Assembly (NCBI GenBank): GCA_015039365.1
Contig: WION01000181.1
Coordinates: 44,953 to 108,952, forward strand
Direction: 5' to 3'
Source: Amanita rubescens
Lineage: Eukaryota; Basidiomycota; Agaricomycetes; Agaricales; Amanitaceae
Length of the DNA: 64,000 nucleotides
This document shows positions 1 to 15,706 of this stretch, one piece after another. The position numbers and the translations under genes are program-made. A model generated the notes under the pieces. That model did no database searches. It saw only the letters and a program-made list of their open reading frames with translations, and was not told the origin of the DNA. Each line of letters begins with the position of its first letter. Position 1 is the first letter of the stretch.

Positions 1-658
1 TTGAATGACTGGACGAAACTCCAAAAGGTAGGCGGGAGCCCGAATTGCAAGAACATCAGAGGCAGGAGTCGGCCCGGTTACAGTATCAGAAGCAAGTTTC
101 TGCTATCCCAAAACGGTGTTAAAATCTGATGCGACGTCCATTGGGTACGTTCTGAATCGAAGGTAATTAATAGTTCTTTTTTTTTTCCAGGATGCATGTT
201 ATGCCGAGGGAGGAAAGCCTTGGTAATGTGCTGCTAAGAGCACAGTCCTACGATGCTTGGCTTTTGAATGTGATTACGATGGGTCACAAAAATAATGTGA
301 TCTGCACTGGCCTGTAGCACAGTCGCCACACCTGCCAGAAGTTTCCACCCAGGCCCCATTAGCCGGTAGTAAGTTTGTATGGAGTCTAAGCGAAGTGCTG
401 CAAACCCTCGGAACAAGATCGATTTGCAACTTGATGCAGTCAGCTGAGGTGGGTCAATTAAATAATTCATACCCAGACTGATCGCAGTCACAATAGTGTC
501 AAGTGATCTCCGTTCGACTTTCCGCACAGCACCAGGACCGAGCATATTCAATTGCGAAGAATGAGTGCTTTAGCTGATCCATTTAGGGATGTAATTAGTT
601 GGGAGGAGCTATATGTGCGCTGGTTCAGCATTTACCCACGTCTTTGACCCATACCCCA
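1..658. other. Window-edge intergenic region with one doubtful ORF
   Basis: Upstream flank of the DUF2235 hydrolase gene. A 105-codon minus-strand ORF (551 to 234) is open, but it has no motif I recognise and no obvious intron partners. It could be the 3' part of a gene lying outside the window or a chance ORF. A T-rich tract near 177-189 precedes an AG. I see no tRNA or repeat. Confidence 0.3.
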
Positions 659-2538
659 ATGACAGGCATTGAAGAACGGAACGAGGCCATAAAACCGCGA
701 ACGCTCGTTCTTTGCTTCGACGGAACGGCCAGCCAGTACGATTCGGAGGTAAGAATAGACTTCTCACCTTTAAAAGTTAATTTGACCAGATCACTTCCAC
801 GCATTAAATAGAACACAAACGTAGTCAGATTCTACAATCTGTTGAGGAGGGACGATCTTGGCTCTCAACTGTGCTATTACCAAGTGAGCATGACGTTCTA
901 GACGTTGAATTCGAATGATCGCCGAGACGTTCTTGGATTAGCCGGGAATTGGGACGTATTTTCATCCTGGTGTTGTCTCCCCTCTGCTTGAATGGGGGGC
1001 GAAAATATTGGATGAGGCATTCGCGTGGTATGAACAATGAATCCTGTATTTCACAATGCTTTAAATGCGCATCTAGGTACCTAGATGCCCATGTCATGGA
1101 TGGCTACAAGTTTCTGATGCAGTATTATCGCGCCGGGGACAAAATCTGTCTCTTTGGTATGCTCGTGCTTGACTGGTTAAGTTGTTCGTTCTGAACGTAC
1201 TACAGGTTTTTCGAGGGGTGCCTACACTGCGAGGTGCGTTGCAACGAGGTCCACGAGCTATGCGAGCTCATTTTTGCTAAAGAGCCCTTGCTGGATTCCT
1301 CCACAAGGTTACTATCGAATGCATACTTGTTCGAGACCGTATCTCAAGTACCACTTACAGATCGGTCTGCTCTCGCGGGGTAATGAGCAACAGATTTCAT
1401 TTGCCTACAAACTGTATACACGAACGGATGCCGTGGGTCTGGCGTTATGTGCAGGATTCAAGAAAACCTTTTGTCAGAACCTCGAGATTGAGTTTATGGG
1501 AGCCTGGTAGGCTAATCCAGCCAACGTTACGTGCATATACATTGATTGGTTCCTGGACAGGGATACGGTTGCAAGTGTTGGCGTCGTTACAACCCGGTCA
1601 CTACCTTTTGTTAATTCGAACAAGGCCATCCGAACATTCAGACATGCGCTCTCATTGGACGAGGTGAGCCTTTTTACGAAATGATTTTTTTTTGCGATCT
1701 GTGACCGGACGTTCAAGAGGCGCTGTAGATACGGAGCTAACACTTATCACCGGCCAGCACCTGACGCAGCGGGTGCCAAGCGCGATCCAGAACACGCCTC
1801 CGATCCCGTCCCGTCGCAATCAAGTAGTGAACAGCAACCTTTTTTGTCAAAGACAAGGGCAAAGGTGAAATTCTTTAGTAAATCTCGCGCTCGACAAGTT
1901 CCATTGGAAGTAGAAGAAGAGGAAGGACCTGAAACTGACGTTCTGGAAATCTGGTTTGCGGGATGCCACAGCGGTAAGGCACTTATTCATTGTTACATCG
2001 TCCTAACGTGTGCCGCGCAGACGTCGGAGGGGGCTCGGTGCCAAATGGTACGGAACATGACCTCGGAAACATTACTCTCCGTTGGATGGTTCGGGAAACC
2101 ATAGCATCGCAGTGTGGGATCTTGTTTGATGAAGAAGCTCTCGGTCGTATCGGTTTACCTAGAGCTGCGCCGCCACCCACTTCCGAGGACGACACAACTG
2201 TGAACAAATTAGACGCGATAGATGCCGTGCAACCGTTATATGATCAACTTGTTCTGGATAAATTATGGTGGATTGTGGAAGTACTGCCACTTGTGTACTA
2301 TTGGCAGGACGTGGATGGTCGTTGGCATAGGCAAATCAGGTTCGTCATGACCCCATGACTTTGTTAACCATTTGAACTGACGAGAAAGATCAGGATGAAT
2401 CTGGGAAGAGGCCGGATGATTACTAATGAACGTCATCCCAAGTTCCATTTGACCGTCAAAGAACGTATAGCAGACAAATCCCTCAATTATCAACCCAAAG
2501 CTTCATGGAAGAAAGGCACGGAGATATATGTGGGGTGA
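659..2538 (+). CDS. DUF2235 alpha/beta-hydrolase-like protein
   Basis: Eleven exons give a continuous protein of about 449 residues (exons 659-748, 812-883, 942-1027, 1077-1156, 1206-1233, 1283-1307, 1361-1506, 1561-1663, 1718-1973, 2021-2339, 2394-2538), and every junction keeps the frame. Family hallmarks appear in order: LVLCFDGTASQY near the N-terminus, NTNVVRFYNLL, PGIGTYF, the nucleophile elbow GFSRGAYTAR, a tryptophan-aspartate step (AWDTVASVGVV), RTFRHALSLDE and CHSDVGGG, which supplies the conserved Asp. DUF2235 proteins are predicted serine hydrolases; bacterial Tle1 type VI phospholipases share the fold. The fungal substrate is unknown. The exon of 25 nt and that of 28 nt bracket the catalytic elbow. 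The ATG at 659 is the first in-frame ATG. No signal peptide is visible, so a cytosolic enzyme is likely. Confidence 0.88.
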
Positions 2539-3052
2539 CCCGTAGACTATGTGACCTTCCATAGCTCGATTGCTTGATTCCTCGTATATGTATGCTTTTA
2601 CCGCCTGCTACTAAAATATTGAAATATTTTAATTTTGAGATGTGATACATGTGATGGGGCCCGCCGCCGCGACTGTACCATTATGATTTTTAGTGAACGT
2701 ACATGTCCGAAGACAATAACTAACAGTTATTGGTCCCAATTTACCATGAATTGGCTAACTAACAATTACTAACGAGTCTCACCCGCGTCTCCTGCCAATC
2801 GCTGGCTGCTCAGATGGATACCTCCCCGATACCTCGAATGGGAATCGGCCCATTCAGTCATACTTGCCATCCTTGCATCTCATATGCCACCAGGAGGAGC
2901 AGGGGAGGTGGTACTAGCAGGGGTAAAGTAGGAGTGCGAGCAAGCGGTGGTGGGCGATGACGATGAACAGGACGACAGATGTACCCAGATCCATACAAAA
3001 ATGCTCAGATATGTTCAGATATTTTTAATTTTAATGACAATGAACGTATCAT
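2539..3052. other. Intergenic, AT-rich stretches
   Basis: No coding signal that I can support. The sequence alternates AT-rich tracts (around 2600-2640 and 3000-3070) with a purine-rich block near 2880-2960. A run of overlapping ATTCAATATTGAAT motifs at about 3052-3076 marks the end of the neighbouring minus-strand gene. Confidence 0.5.
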
Positions 3053-3672
3053 TCAATATTCAATATTGAATATTGAATCCTGGAACAAGTCGATCTGGTA
3101 TATAAATTGGTAAAGTTCCATTAAAAGACCTTTATCGCCATGGTCGGAATCGCACATCTTGATTGCGCCCTTTATCTCTTCGCGTGTGGCCTTGTGGGCA
3201 CGGTTGTTGCCTTCCTTGCGAATCTCATTGTTAAAACAAAGAAGACGAATACTTTCTCCTGTGATGTGGTACCGTAACTTTTTGGTGCGTTCATCTGCTT
3301 CCACCTTTTGCATGATGGCATCTACCAGGCGTTTGGTACGGTCCCCATCTTGACCTCCGAGTTGCTTGACTGGATCCTCCCATGTTGATGCCTCTGTTTC
3401 GCACACACCTGTCTCAACTGTTTTTTCACCGTTTCAATATCCTGTTTCAGCTTTTGTTCCGACTCTTTTCGTTTCTGCTCCGACTCTTCTTGCTTCCCCT
3501 CTAACTCTTTTCGGGCTTGTTTTTCGGCTTCCAGCAACTCTCTAATCTCCGTTATCTCTTGCCATGGGCCATCTGGGTCGGTTGCTGTTTTGGAAACTTT
3601 CGCAAGCGCTCCTGCCCTGCGCTGTTGGGTTGGACAATAGAATTTTTCAACCGTAAGTAGGTTGGCTCCCAT
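3053..3672 (-). CDS. Hypothetical coiled-coil protein (frame break inside)
   Basis: Two overlapping minus-strand frames make one plausible protein. The N-terminal part (3672 to about 3400) is rich in Lys, Glu and Gln (repeats of the type ESEQKRKESEQKLK) and predicts a coiled coil. The C-terminal part (about 3400 to 3053) contains KLRYHITGESIRLLC and EGNNRAHKATREEIKGAI, which resembles an uncharacterised Agaricomycete C-terminal module. The two parts are in different frames and overlap around 3390-3406 with no intron of normal size to link them, so this is either a frameshifted gene or an unusual splice. The ATG at 3672 is in frame but an upstream exon is possible. Function unknown. Confidence 0.5.
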
Positions 3673-4086
3673 ATCTACGTCTTTTACAGCTGTCGCAGAT
3701 ATACGTGATAAGGAAGACGGGACTCACCTGGATATGAGGTTGAAAACACGTCGTCCTTTGTGAGACCGTAGCCGCAGCTGTTGTTTACTTTGGTCACTGG
3801 TGATGACTAATGATTCTAGAATAGTTTGTGTGAATAGGGGATTCAATTGTCACGAGTGGATCAGCCCATACGCCCAAGCAGGTCGCTCTAGTTCTCTCTG
3901 TGTCCGTCATAATGGTGTTTGGGGTGAATAGAGAGGTAATCCTTCAGCGACGCGAGCTCAAGGAGTAGCACGTGAAAAAAACTTGGGCCCGGGCATCACG
4001 GCTACCCCAGCACGATCGCGTTATGGGGGGCATAAAACGGATGGTTCTCTGCCATCCACATAGCATCTCTTGCCTACGAATCTGCC
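3673..4086. promoter_or_regulatory. Divergent intergenic region, coiled-coil gene / S28 peptidase
   Basis: About 410 bp separating two divergently transcribed genes, so it should hold both promoters. No clear TATA box or recognisable operator could be assigned by eye. Confidence 0.4.
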
Positions 4087-6280
4087 ATGCCAGTGGTAAA
4101 GTGCCTGGCTGTACTAGCTTCTCTTGCAGTGTTACCGACTTTATACGCCCTCGGTCCACTTAATGGTCCCCAAGCTGCGAACTTTTGGAGGCTGGGTCAA
4201 CTGCAAAACGCAAGGTCTTCACCTCCAAACCAATTGTTGGCTCGAAATACATCGGAGTTCCAGCCTCAGTGGTTTCGCCAACCGTTGGATCATTTTTATA
4301 ATGAGACGACTGATAAATGGTTGCAGCGCTTTTGGGTCAGCACTAGGCATTACAAGCACGGATCTGGAGGGCCAGTTGTGGTACTGGATGGTGGCGAAAT
4401 TGACGCATCGGTATATCCTCTCCAAGTGGCCAACTCGATCAAACCTTTGACTGGAGACCATTGCAGACGCGGTTGCCTTACCTAGATACGGGCATTGTTG
4501 ATATTTTGACAAACCATCTTGGTGGCATTGGAGTCGTTTTGGAGCATCGGTACTATGGTGAGCATGATCTCTAGCATGTTAAACAAAGTTGTTGACTCGA
4601 CTTAGGTGAATCAATTGCAACTCAGAACCTTACAACCGATTCTCTTCGGTTCGTATAACGACTGGATAAGGAATGTGCGCACTAAAATGGCGTGAGAATA
4701 GGTTCCTCAACAATGAACAAGCTTTAGCCGATAGCGCCAATTTCATGGCCAATGTCAAGTTCGAGGGAATAGACGAAGATCTCACAGCTCCGAAAACACC
4801 GTGGATATACTATGGAGTAAGTGTAACTGGAATTGCGCTGTCATCCCTCATTGAACCAAGTTTTGTAGGGCTCGTATGCGGGTGCTCGCTCCGCAATTAT
4901 GAAGGTAGTCTATCCTCACTTAGTCTATGGTGCCATAGCTTCTAGCGGTATGCAGATATCTGTCTGTCTGTTAATCTACTCATTGACATCCTGATAGGTG
5001 TGGCAGAAGCGCTTATCAACGATTGGGAATATTTCGAAGTCATCAGAAGAGCTGCCAACTCCGAGTGCATCTCCCGTTTGGAAACGGCTGTTCTACAAAT
5101 CGATTCAATCATCGCTGAGGGTAAGCATACTCAGGCGCTCAAAACGCTGTTTGGATTGCAGAACATTACACATGATGTGGACTTTATATCGACAATATCC
5201 GTCAGTATCTTCGATTTCAAGTGATGTTTGAATGTTAACCAAAGTTTCTAGATGGTACTGGGCGATTGGCAGAACAAGAATTGGAACCCTGCTGTTAACA
5301 GCGATGATTTTGACATTTTTTGCTCTTATATGAATGCGATGGAGAACGCGAACACCAAGACTGTCCTTGTAGATGGCTACCCGGTTGATATAGGCCTTTT
5401 CAACTATGGGAAATATACCAAAGAGGCAAGTTTACGTTCACTGTTGCATACTTGGTCGTATTCATTGACGGAGCTATTTATAGAATGTAGCTACCACATG
5501 TACCCAGCCACAAACCCAGGACGAGGTAGGCAATGAGAGGCACACTGCGGCAAAATTAACCAATCTAGATAGTGCTTCGGAACCTTCAACGATACCGCCT
5601 ATCAGATCACGACTCTCGATCAAACTTGGCGTTTATGGCAGTTTCAAGTCTGCACGCAGTGGGGTTTCTACCAAGTAACGTCGCATTTATTAGCTTGTAT
5701 TCATCGCTGACCTTTTCGCAGGCTGCGCCACCTGACCCCAATCATCCACGGATTGTGTCCCGCTTTTTAACAATTGACTATGCAGCAAAGATTTGCAAAC
5801 AAGTCCGTTCCGTTATCTCGTTACCCGTCGTAGTGCTGACGGATATAGGCATTCCTTCCCGGAAAATATTTCACAGTTCCTCCTCAACCGAATGTTACCG
5901 ACGTTAACCGTCATGGAGGTTACGCCATCGCCGCGGACCGGTTGGCGATTATAGACGGCCAAGGTGACAAGGCTTTTGAACTGCAACATCGTTTGTCTAA
6001 TCGTACCTGAAGTGGATCCTTGGAGGCCTTGTACAGCACACGCTGATGTAGCACCCCCTCGACCGGACACAGTAATTTTCAAGTTGATCCCAAGTGTGTT
6101 GTACTCCTAATAAATGACAAAGAGCTGACCTTGTGATAAGATGCGGTACATCATTATGACGAGAATGGGTTAGCTGATATTAATTTGGAACCGCCTGAAA
6201 TACGCGCCATTCATTTGCAGGAGGTGGCGTTCGTGGGAGCGTGGCTTAAATCGTTTAATACGAGCTTGATGGAGTACTGA
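4087..6280 (+). CDS. Secreted serine carboxypeptidase, family S28
   Basis: Peptidases of family S28 (prolyl carboxypeptidase and thymus-specific serine protease relatives) remove residues after proline; fungal members are usually secreted. The ATG at 4087 opens a hydrophobic signal peptide (roughly residues 5-20). Family motifs follow: WFRQPLDHF, GGPVVVLDGGE, GGIGVVLEHRYYGES, the nucleophile motif GGSYAGAR formed across an intron (about 4816-4870), and a C-terminal part with GQVDPWRP (catalytic Asp) and NAVHHYDENGLAD (catalytic His). The gene has at least ten introns of 45-65 nt. The intron at 5426-5483 starts with GC rather than GT, and only that choice gives NVATTCTQPQTQDE followed by CFGTFND. 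Several N-x-S/T sites fit secretion. No lesion seen. The stop is at 6278-6280. Confidence 0.88.
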
Positions 6281-6623
6281 CTGCGAGCTGCGGTGTTTGA
6301 TGACATCACTGCAAACTGGTAATGGAAGTTGATGCATTTTCATTTTTGATTCGAATCACTGCGGCACAGGCATGTCATATTGTAGCTGCGACAGCATTGC
6401 AATGAACAATATACCCCTTGGCTGTGGATTGTAACAGCACACGAATGAAGCGGTTGAGGCCACGTGGCCGGCATTGCCTAATAGGGGAATCAGATTAATA
6501 TTGCTCTGAAAGGCTCATTCAACGCCTGGAGCAGCGGCCAACTCTGCCACAAGCCGCCAGCTTCTCCAAATCCTTCTTTTACTCCTTCCAGCACCTAGAT
6601 TCTAATCACGCTTTTTGACAATT
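6281..6623. promoter_or_regulatory. Intergenic region / STE7 promoter
   Basis: 343 bp between the S28 gene stop and the MAPKK start. It contains a pyrimidine-rich stretch (about 6560-6600) just upstream of the start, as is common in basidiomycete promoters. No pheromone-response-like element could be assigned with confidence. Confidence 0.35.
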
Positions 6624-8177
6624 ATGGCGACGCCTATACGTAAGAAGCGCAACTTCAAAGCACTGCAGTTGTCTGTTTCTCAGCCAACGTCGCCCGTGTC
6701 GCCAGTGGAAAACGAGGAAGTAGATTTTGGGGCTTCCAGGAAGGCTCCTGTGATAATTCAGGCTCCCCAGAAGAAGAGACCACCTCCGATGACGCTCAAA
6801 GCACCCAAGATCTCCGCGAACGGAACAGCTGTTCACTCTTCGGTAGACGGCGATAACAATCTTTTGACGGTTACGAATGGCTCTACATCTGCACCCAACA
6901 CAGCATCGCCGTCGGCGCGTAAAAATTATCATGCCGCCCTCTCAAGTACCATCGCAAATCTTGATCTGAACGCGGACATGAAGTTTGAGTTGCGGAATGA
7001 GGATTTGAAGGACTTGCAAGAGTTAGGACAGGGAAATGGCGGTAGCGTAAAAAAGACGGAACATATTCCGACGGGCACTATCATGGCAAAAAAGGTATGT
7101 CAGGTTCCTTCGACCCTCGTGAGGTGTTAAATCGTCAATCGTTAGATAGTACTCATTGATGCAAAACCCTCTGTGCGTAAGCAAATTCTACGAGAGCTGT
7201 TTATAATGCACGATTGCAAATCAAAATACATCATCTCCTTCTGGGGAGCTTTCCTCGCGGATCCGAATATCTGTATTTGCATGGAATATATGGACAAAGG
7301 CTCGCTCGATGGAATTTACAAGAAGATTGGTGCAATAGAAATCAACGTTGTAGCGCGAGTTGCGCTCGCCGTGCTCGAAGGCTTGACGTACCTTTACGAC
7401 GTCCATCGAATCATTCACCGAGGTAATTATCGTCTGACGTTTCGTGAAACTTGCTGAAGTCATGCACAGATATAAAACCGTCTAACATCCTGTGCAATTC
7501 ACAGGGAGAAATCAAGATATGTGATTTCGGTGTTTCAGGCGAATTGATCAACTCCATTGCTGATACGTTCGTCGGAACATCAACGTATATGAGCGTACGT
7601 CAAACCTGTGAAGCCCATTAATGTTGATGTAATGTTGTACACAGCCCGAGCGTATTCAAGGTGCTCAATATACAGTCAAGTCGGATGTCTGGTCCCTTGG
7701 CATCACGCTTATCGAGCTCGCTTTGGGCCGATTTCCTTTCTCCGAATCGTCAGACAACTCAGAATCCGAGTTTTCTGACTTGGATGGAACGTTGTCGCCA
7801 TCACATCCGGGAGGTCTGAATCTCGAAGCCAAAACAAGAAAGAAGAAGAGCAAGAAAGACAAACGGAAGAGCAAAGGTGTTAGTCTACAGGGGGGCGGAA
7901 TGATGATGAGCATTCTAGAACTGTTGCAACATATCGTCAACGAACCTGCGCCGAAATTGACACCTGAGGGCCGGTTCCCTCAAGAGGCCGAGAGTTTCGT
8001 TAATGATTGTTTGCTGAAAAATCCTGACGAGAGAAAGACACCAAATGACCTGCAGGTATGTCACACTATGCATACTATAACAATCGCTCACTGCCCTGCT
8101 ACCGTCAGAAACACATATGGATAGAGCAAGCGAGACAGTCTGACGTCGATCTTAAGGCTTGGGCGAACTCGTTTTAA
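6624..8177 (+). CDS. STE7: MAP kinase kinase, pheromone pathway (Ste7/Fuz7 type)
   Basis: Five exons (6624-7094, 7146-7422, 7470-7594, 7645-8055, 8109-8177) encode a dual-specificity MAPKK. The N-terminus carries the basic docking-like start [17 protein letters not shown]. The kinase domain shows [10 protein letters not shown] (glycine loop), MAKK (ATP lysine), IIHRDIKPSNI (catalytic loop), [14 protein letters not shown] (activation segment with phospho-acceptor Ser/Thr) and GTSTYMSPERI. An insertion between ALGRFPF and the C-lobe, rich in Ser, Asp and Lys and about 60 residues long, is typical of fungal Ste7 orthologues. It should phosphorylate the Fus3/Kss1-class MAPK in mating and filament growth. 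The reading frame is intact and the stop is at 8175-8177. Confidence 0.92.
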
Positions 8178-8555
8178 CAGTTTTTTGCATGCCTTACGAT
8201 TTATATTTATCACATCATACCCCACACGCTGCTTCACTTCAACCTTCAATCCGAATCTATGTCCTCACGTCGCGTCCATCATCTTCTATCGGTTGACCTT
8301 TTTGGCTACACTGGATTTTCATTTCCCCCAATTCTCATCATGGTCGCATATATCCTAGTACAAGGCGGGAGGATGTCTAGATATATGCTCCTTTGTACAA
8401 TACAAATTCCAGGGGACAGTTAGTGGACATGGTAGCTTTGCATGTAATAAACGATCTGCATGTCAGGGCCTCTCACGAAAACCTAAAATCCGAAAGTCGT
8501 CGAGATAAACTAGTTATACATCGTGCGTTTAATATCGACAAGCATCAATAACGTC
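8178..8555. other. Intergenic, 3' flanks of converging genes
   Basis: About 380 bp of non-coding sequence downstream of the MAPKK and of the minus-strand FAD oxidoreductase remnant. I see no repeat or RNA gene. Confidence 0.45.
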
Positions 8556-9700
8556 AATTCAACGATTGGTCCCATTTCTCGGAGCCAACACCCTCAGCTA
8601 CCAAGAACAAAGTCATTCGGATCGTACTTAGCCTTGATATTTTCAAGAGGGTTATAATGCGAGCCAAGGAATGACTTCTTGAAGTCTTTCTTATACAGTG
8701 TTGCCTGCAGACACAAATGTCAGATGAAGTCAGCCGTCGATTCATTCAGCACCGTACCTCGTTCAAGTAAGTGCCTGAATCGGGTGAGACTGGCTCGAGA
8801 TATTCGTTTAGTTGGTAGAGGAAAACTTTCATGCTGTCGATTTCCGCCAAGCTGGAACGAGACTAGCATCCGAATTAACTCGTGCAACTGCGCCTGAAAC
8901 AAAACTTGACAGAAAATCAGGACAAGTCCGGCGAAACTTGAATCAGAACATACTTAAATGAAATGCCAACAACATTGAGTATCAAAGGCTAAAGCAGCAA
9001 CTTTTCGGGCTGCTGTTTGGCCATCTCCCGGGATAGTAACCTGGAAACATTTTCCAATGGCCCACTCGCTCCGCATCGGATACTGATAGGTTTGGATGGG
9101 CATAATAGAAGAAAAAAGACGTGTTGGACCATCCAGAATAATCGCCCTAATCTGCATCTGACAGATTCGGGTGCAACAACGTTCTGTGCGATTTCTGGTG
9201 TTGAGAAATTGGCAGCGAAAGTTGCGGGTATCAATGGCAGTATCTCGTGTGTGCGATATGTGGCCGCCACAAGGACGCCAAAGGTTCCGCCATCCCCACC
9301 GCGAAGAGTACGGAAAAGAACCGAATTCGTGTATTCATTAGCGGTGACATACTGACCAGATGCCAGAACAGCTGTCATTTGGACGGCATTGTCGACGCCT
9401 ACAGAGGATTAGGTTCGTAAGCAAGGAAACCGACAAAAGTACAAATCCAATCCAAAATGCGCTGTGACTGAGCCAACCACCGACAGCCCCGACTGAACCG
9501 CCCAGGGAGAGTTCCCCAACTATGAATCCCATTCACTGCCGCGTAGGCCTCGTGCCATTGTACACAAACACCGAAGGTTAAAGCTAGAGGGACGAGTATT
9601 AGCGCATGAATCACTCTTTCAACGGATTGGGTCACCTTGGTATGATTCGTTGGAGGCTTAGTGCGATGTGGGAAACGACAACTCATGATTGACAATCTTT
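8556..9700 (-). pseudogene. Decayed FAD-linked (BBE/PCMH-type) oxidoreductase
   Basis: Minus-strand pieces match the FAD-binding/berberine-bridge oxidoreductase family: CVQWHEAYAAVN and ELSLGGSVGAVGGWL (about 9580-9490), GVDNAVQMTAVLASGQ and GGTFGVLVAATYRTHE (about 9400-9250), SPDSGTYLNE (about 8785-8760) and the C-terminal VAEGVGSEKWDQSLN ending at 8554-8556. Lesions are visible. The N-terminal half of the FAD domain is missing. The TQGGGHS-like motif is shortened. A short deletion lies before HPNLSDAD, which is followed by an in-frame TAG at 9147-9149 where the family normally has Trp. A one-base insertion near 8609-8613 shifts the frame before the last 20 residues. The 5' end runs into the neighbouring amidase gene. 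A non-functional remnant is the simplest reading. Confidence 0.75.
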
Positions 9701-9774
9701 ACCCTTAATATCCAATCATTGCCTACCTACCAGCCACGAGAATTCGGGTCAACACCTCACACGAATACCAAGAG

Positions 9775-10954
9775 ATGTTATCAGAACTACGGGTTGCTAT
9801 TCTGCAGTTTTGTCCAAAGGTATGGAAGACGCATGTCACTGTCCGCTGCAGTCAAGGTAACTTACATTCCCACCTAGCTTGGCCAAGTGCAAGCAAACAT
9901 AGCGAGAGCTCGTGAATTATGCTCCAAGTGCGTTAAACATCGTGATGGACTGTGATAGCTGGCCCAAACGGAAGCTCAACTGACGACAAGGCTTCAACCT
10001 CGTTCTGTCGATCTCGTTTGTTTTCCTGAGATGGCCTTCACCGGTGAGACTTTGCACGGTCACTGTCCTACCCTTGTGCAGACTGGTCCACGAAGGTTAC
10101 GTTTTTGAAAGTAGTGCTGCCATTAGACCTCATCTGGAAAAGCCTCGTACAGGACCAACATCGTTGTTCTGTTCAGAACTGGCCAAACGTGTACAATGCT
10201 ACGTTGTAGCCGGATATCCTGAAGCTTTGTCTCAAAACGAATTGTGCAGCCGCACGAACGATGCGGGGGACGTTTGGCAGCTCGAGGGTGCCAACAGCGC
10301 TGTTGTTTACAGCCCAACTGGAGAATGGGTTGGTGGCTACAGGAAAACGAATCTTTTCAAATCAGATTTACCATGGGCCAAAGCGGGTGGGTCCAATCTA
10401 TACGACTTTCACACTAATCTGAACGCTTGCAGGTACTGGCTTCGTTACCTTTCAGTTACCAGAACCTATCGGAAGGCTAACTTTGGGGATCTGCATGGAC
10501 CTAAATCCACACACTGGCGACTGGACTCGGGTAGACGGCTTATATGAACTAGCCGATTACTGCCTTTCCCAAAATACCGATACCTTACTCCTCTGTAATG
10601 CCTGGCTTGACTCTATGGTGAATGACGAAGACGATACCGATATGCAAACAGTGAGGTACTGGGCTGGAAGGCTGAGACCCCTATGGGATCACGGCGATGA
10701 CTACAATGTAAATAATGCAGACGCAAAACGCGATATAACAGTCATTATATGCAATAGAAACGGTACTGAAAAGGGTAAGTGAACTTGGAGCCCCGAAGGC
10801 TGATCATGGTTGCTAAGCCATCGCAGATACAACATTTGCCGGATCATCTACCCTATTCAGGCTAACGCCGGGACTGGGCCGTCCAGTCGCCTTGGATATG
10901 TTAATGAGGGAGGAGGAACTATTACAAGTCTGGAATATTGCACCAAAAAACACT

Positions 10955-10975
<21 letters not shown>
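9775..10975 (+). CDS. NTA1: Protein N-terminal amidase (nitrilase superfamily, Nta1-like)
   Basis: Nta1 deamidates N-terminal Asn/Gln so that proteins enter the Arg/N-degron pathway. The ATG at 9775 opens MLSELRVAILQFCPK, followed by exons giving LGQVQANIARARELCSK and VDLVCFPEMAFTGYVF. The catalytic triad of the nitrilase fold is complete: Glu in CFPEMAFTG, Lys in YRKTNLF and Cys in GICMDLNPH. The last exon ends KNTSTAMLS with the stop at 10973-10975. Six or so introns are needed, and all junctions I checked keep the frame. The exon structure around 9890-10080 is the least certain part. The 3' end overlaps the end of the converging helicase gene by 21 bp. The closeness to yeast Nta1 rests on FPEMAFTGYVF and GICMDLNP; another C-N hydrolase activity remains possible. 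Confidence 0.82.
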
Positions 10976-14424
<3,449 letters not shown>

Positions 14425-14628
14425 TTTCCCTCCGTGTCATAGTGCTAAGTGGATGCTGGTTACGGAGGACTTCAGTTTCCGAGTCGCACGGTCGCGTCGC
14501 GTGACACTGACATTTGTGACCGATCGCGCTAGTTCCATCCCCATTAGAACTTACGCGGCGTAAAAACAAGTATGGTTAGATCTTATTCGAATATGGAATG
14601 GCTTCACAACTATCAAATACATCATCTT

Positions 14629-15706
14629 TCATAGTACTGTCAGTAATCCGGCAAGTTTCATCTTGACACCAATTTCAAACAAGTAATCAAGACACTGGTC
14701 GGTTGCGTCAGAGATATTAACATCACAAAGAATAATCCAACCTCGGCTTGAGTTTTCGCTTTTTTCCAGTCCGCGCCTAGCGCAAAAACAGATCAGCATG
14801 TTTTCGAACCAGCTCAAGTGATGGGCACATACCCCATACATAAACGCCGTGGCGGCGTACAAGCACAGCTGCTGCATTAGGGTATTTTACCATAGCCTCT
14901 GCCATGCTATCCCTGAGATCTTCTTCATGCGGCGTATTTTCAATGATGGGCACTTCTAACGTATCCAGGTATGACATCGCAGCGCCCACACCGCCCAGTC
15001 GGACACCTTTGATCATCTGTATTTGTAAATCGATTAATCTCCATGATGATTTAAGATTTTTGAACTGATCACCTCCTGTCCGATTTGTTAGGCTATCGTA
15101 TGGTGCCAAAAAAATATCGCAGCACTTACCTGATGAGATATCGTAAAGGTTGGCCCGGTCCACAGCAAAGTTGCCATGACAGCATGCTGAGAATGAGTAT
15201 GAATGCAGCTGCCTGCATCGCGAAGATCAAAGGAGCTCCAGAAAAGTGGGGTGCACGCCGACTCTTTTAGGTCAAGTGTGGGTCGCCGAAGAAACACGCG
15301 GTCGGCAGTTGGCGAAGGCTGCGGATATGGTAGTACAAATATGTGGCTTGGCTCAATACGCTCCTTCTGAACGCCTGATGGGGCAATGTAGACTTTGTCG
15401 CTGAGATGAGGAATATTCTGAGTAATGCGCCACGACTGACACATGATTTTGCTTACTTCAATCTAATACATATCCCCCCTCCTGTGCCCGTTACCCACCC
15501 AAGCTAAGAGGGTTTAGATTCCACTTGTGCTAACGATGCCACTTTGATTGACATACACGATAAAAAGAACGGCATAGCTCGGGAATGAGGTTGGCAGGCT
15601 ATGTATGCACATTGAGGTCTGCTGACAGGACGCTAGTAGAATTTCAATTTCTCACATGATTCGGATCTGAAGAGACGACAAATGTTTCCGGGTCAACAAA
15701 GGACAT
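14629..15706 (-). CDS. MDE1: Methylthioribulose-1-phosphate dehydratase
   Basis: This class II aldolase-fold enzyme of the methionine salvage pathway dehydrates 5-methylthioribulose-1-phosphate to a diketo sugar phosphate in the cytosol. The protein starts [20 protein letters not shown] at 15706, then shows [40 protein letters not shown], the zinc-binding [15 protein letters not shown] (two His), [35 protein letters not shown] and [14 protein letters not shown] (third His), ending [19 protein letters not shown]. Six introns restore a continuous frame; one acceptor (CTCATCTCAG near 15400) must be used to give [13 protein letters not shown]. All three metal-ligand histidines are present and the gene looks intact. 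Confidence 0.88.
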
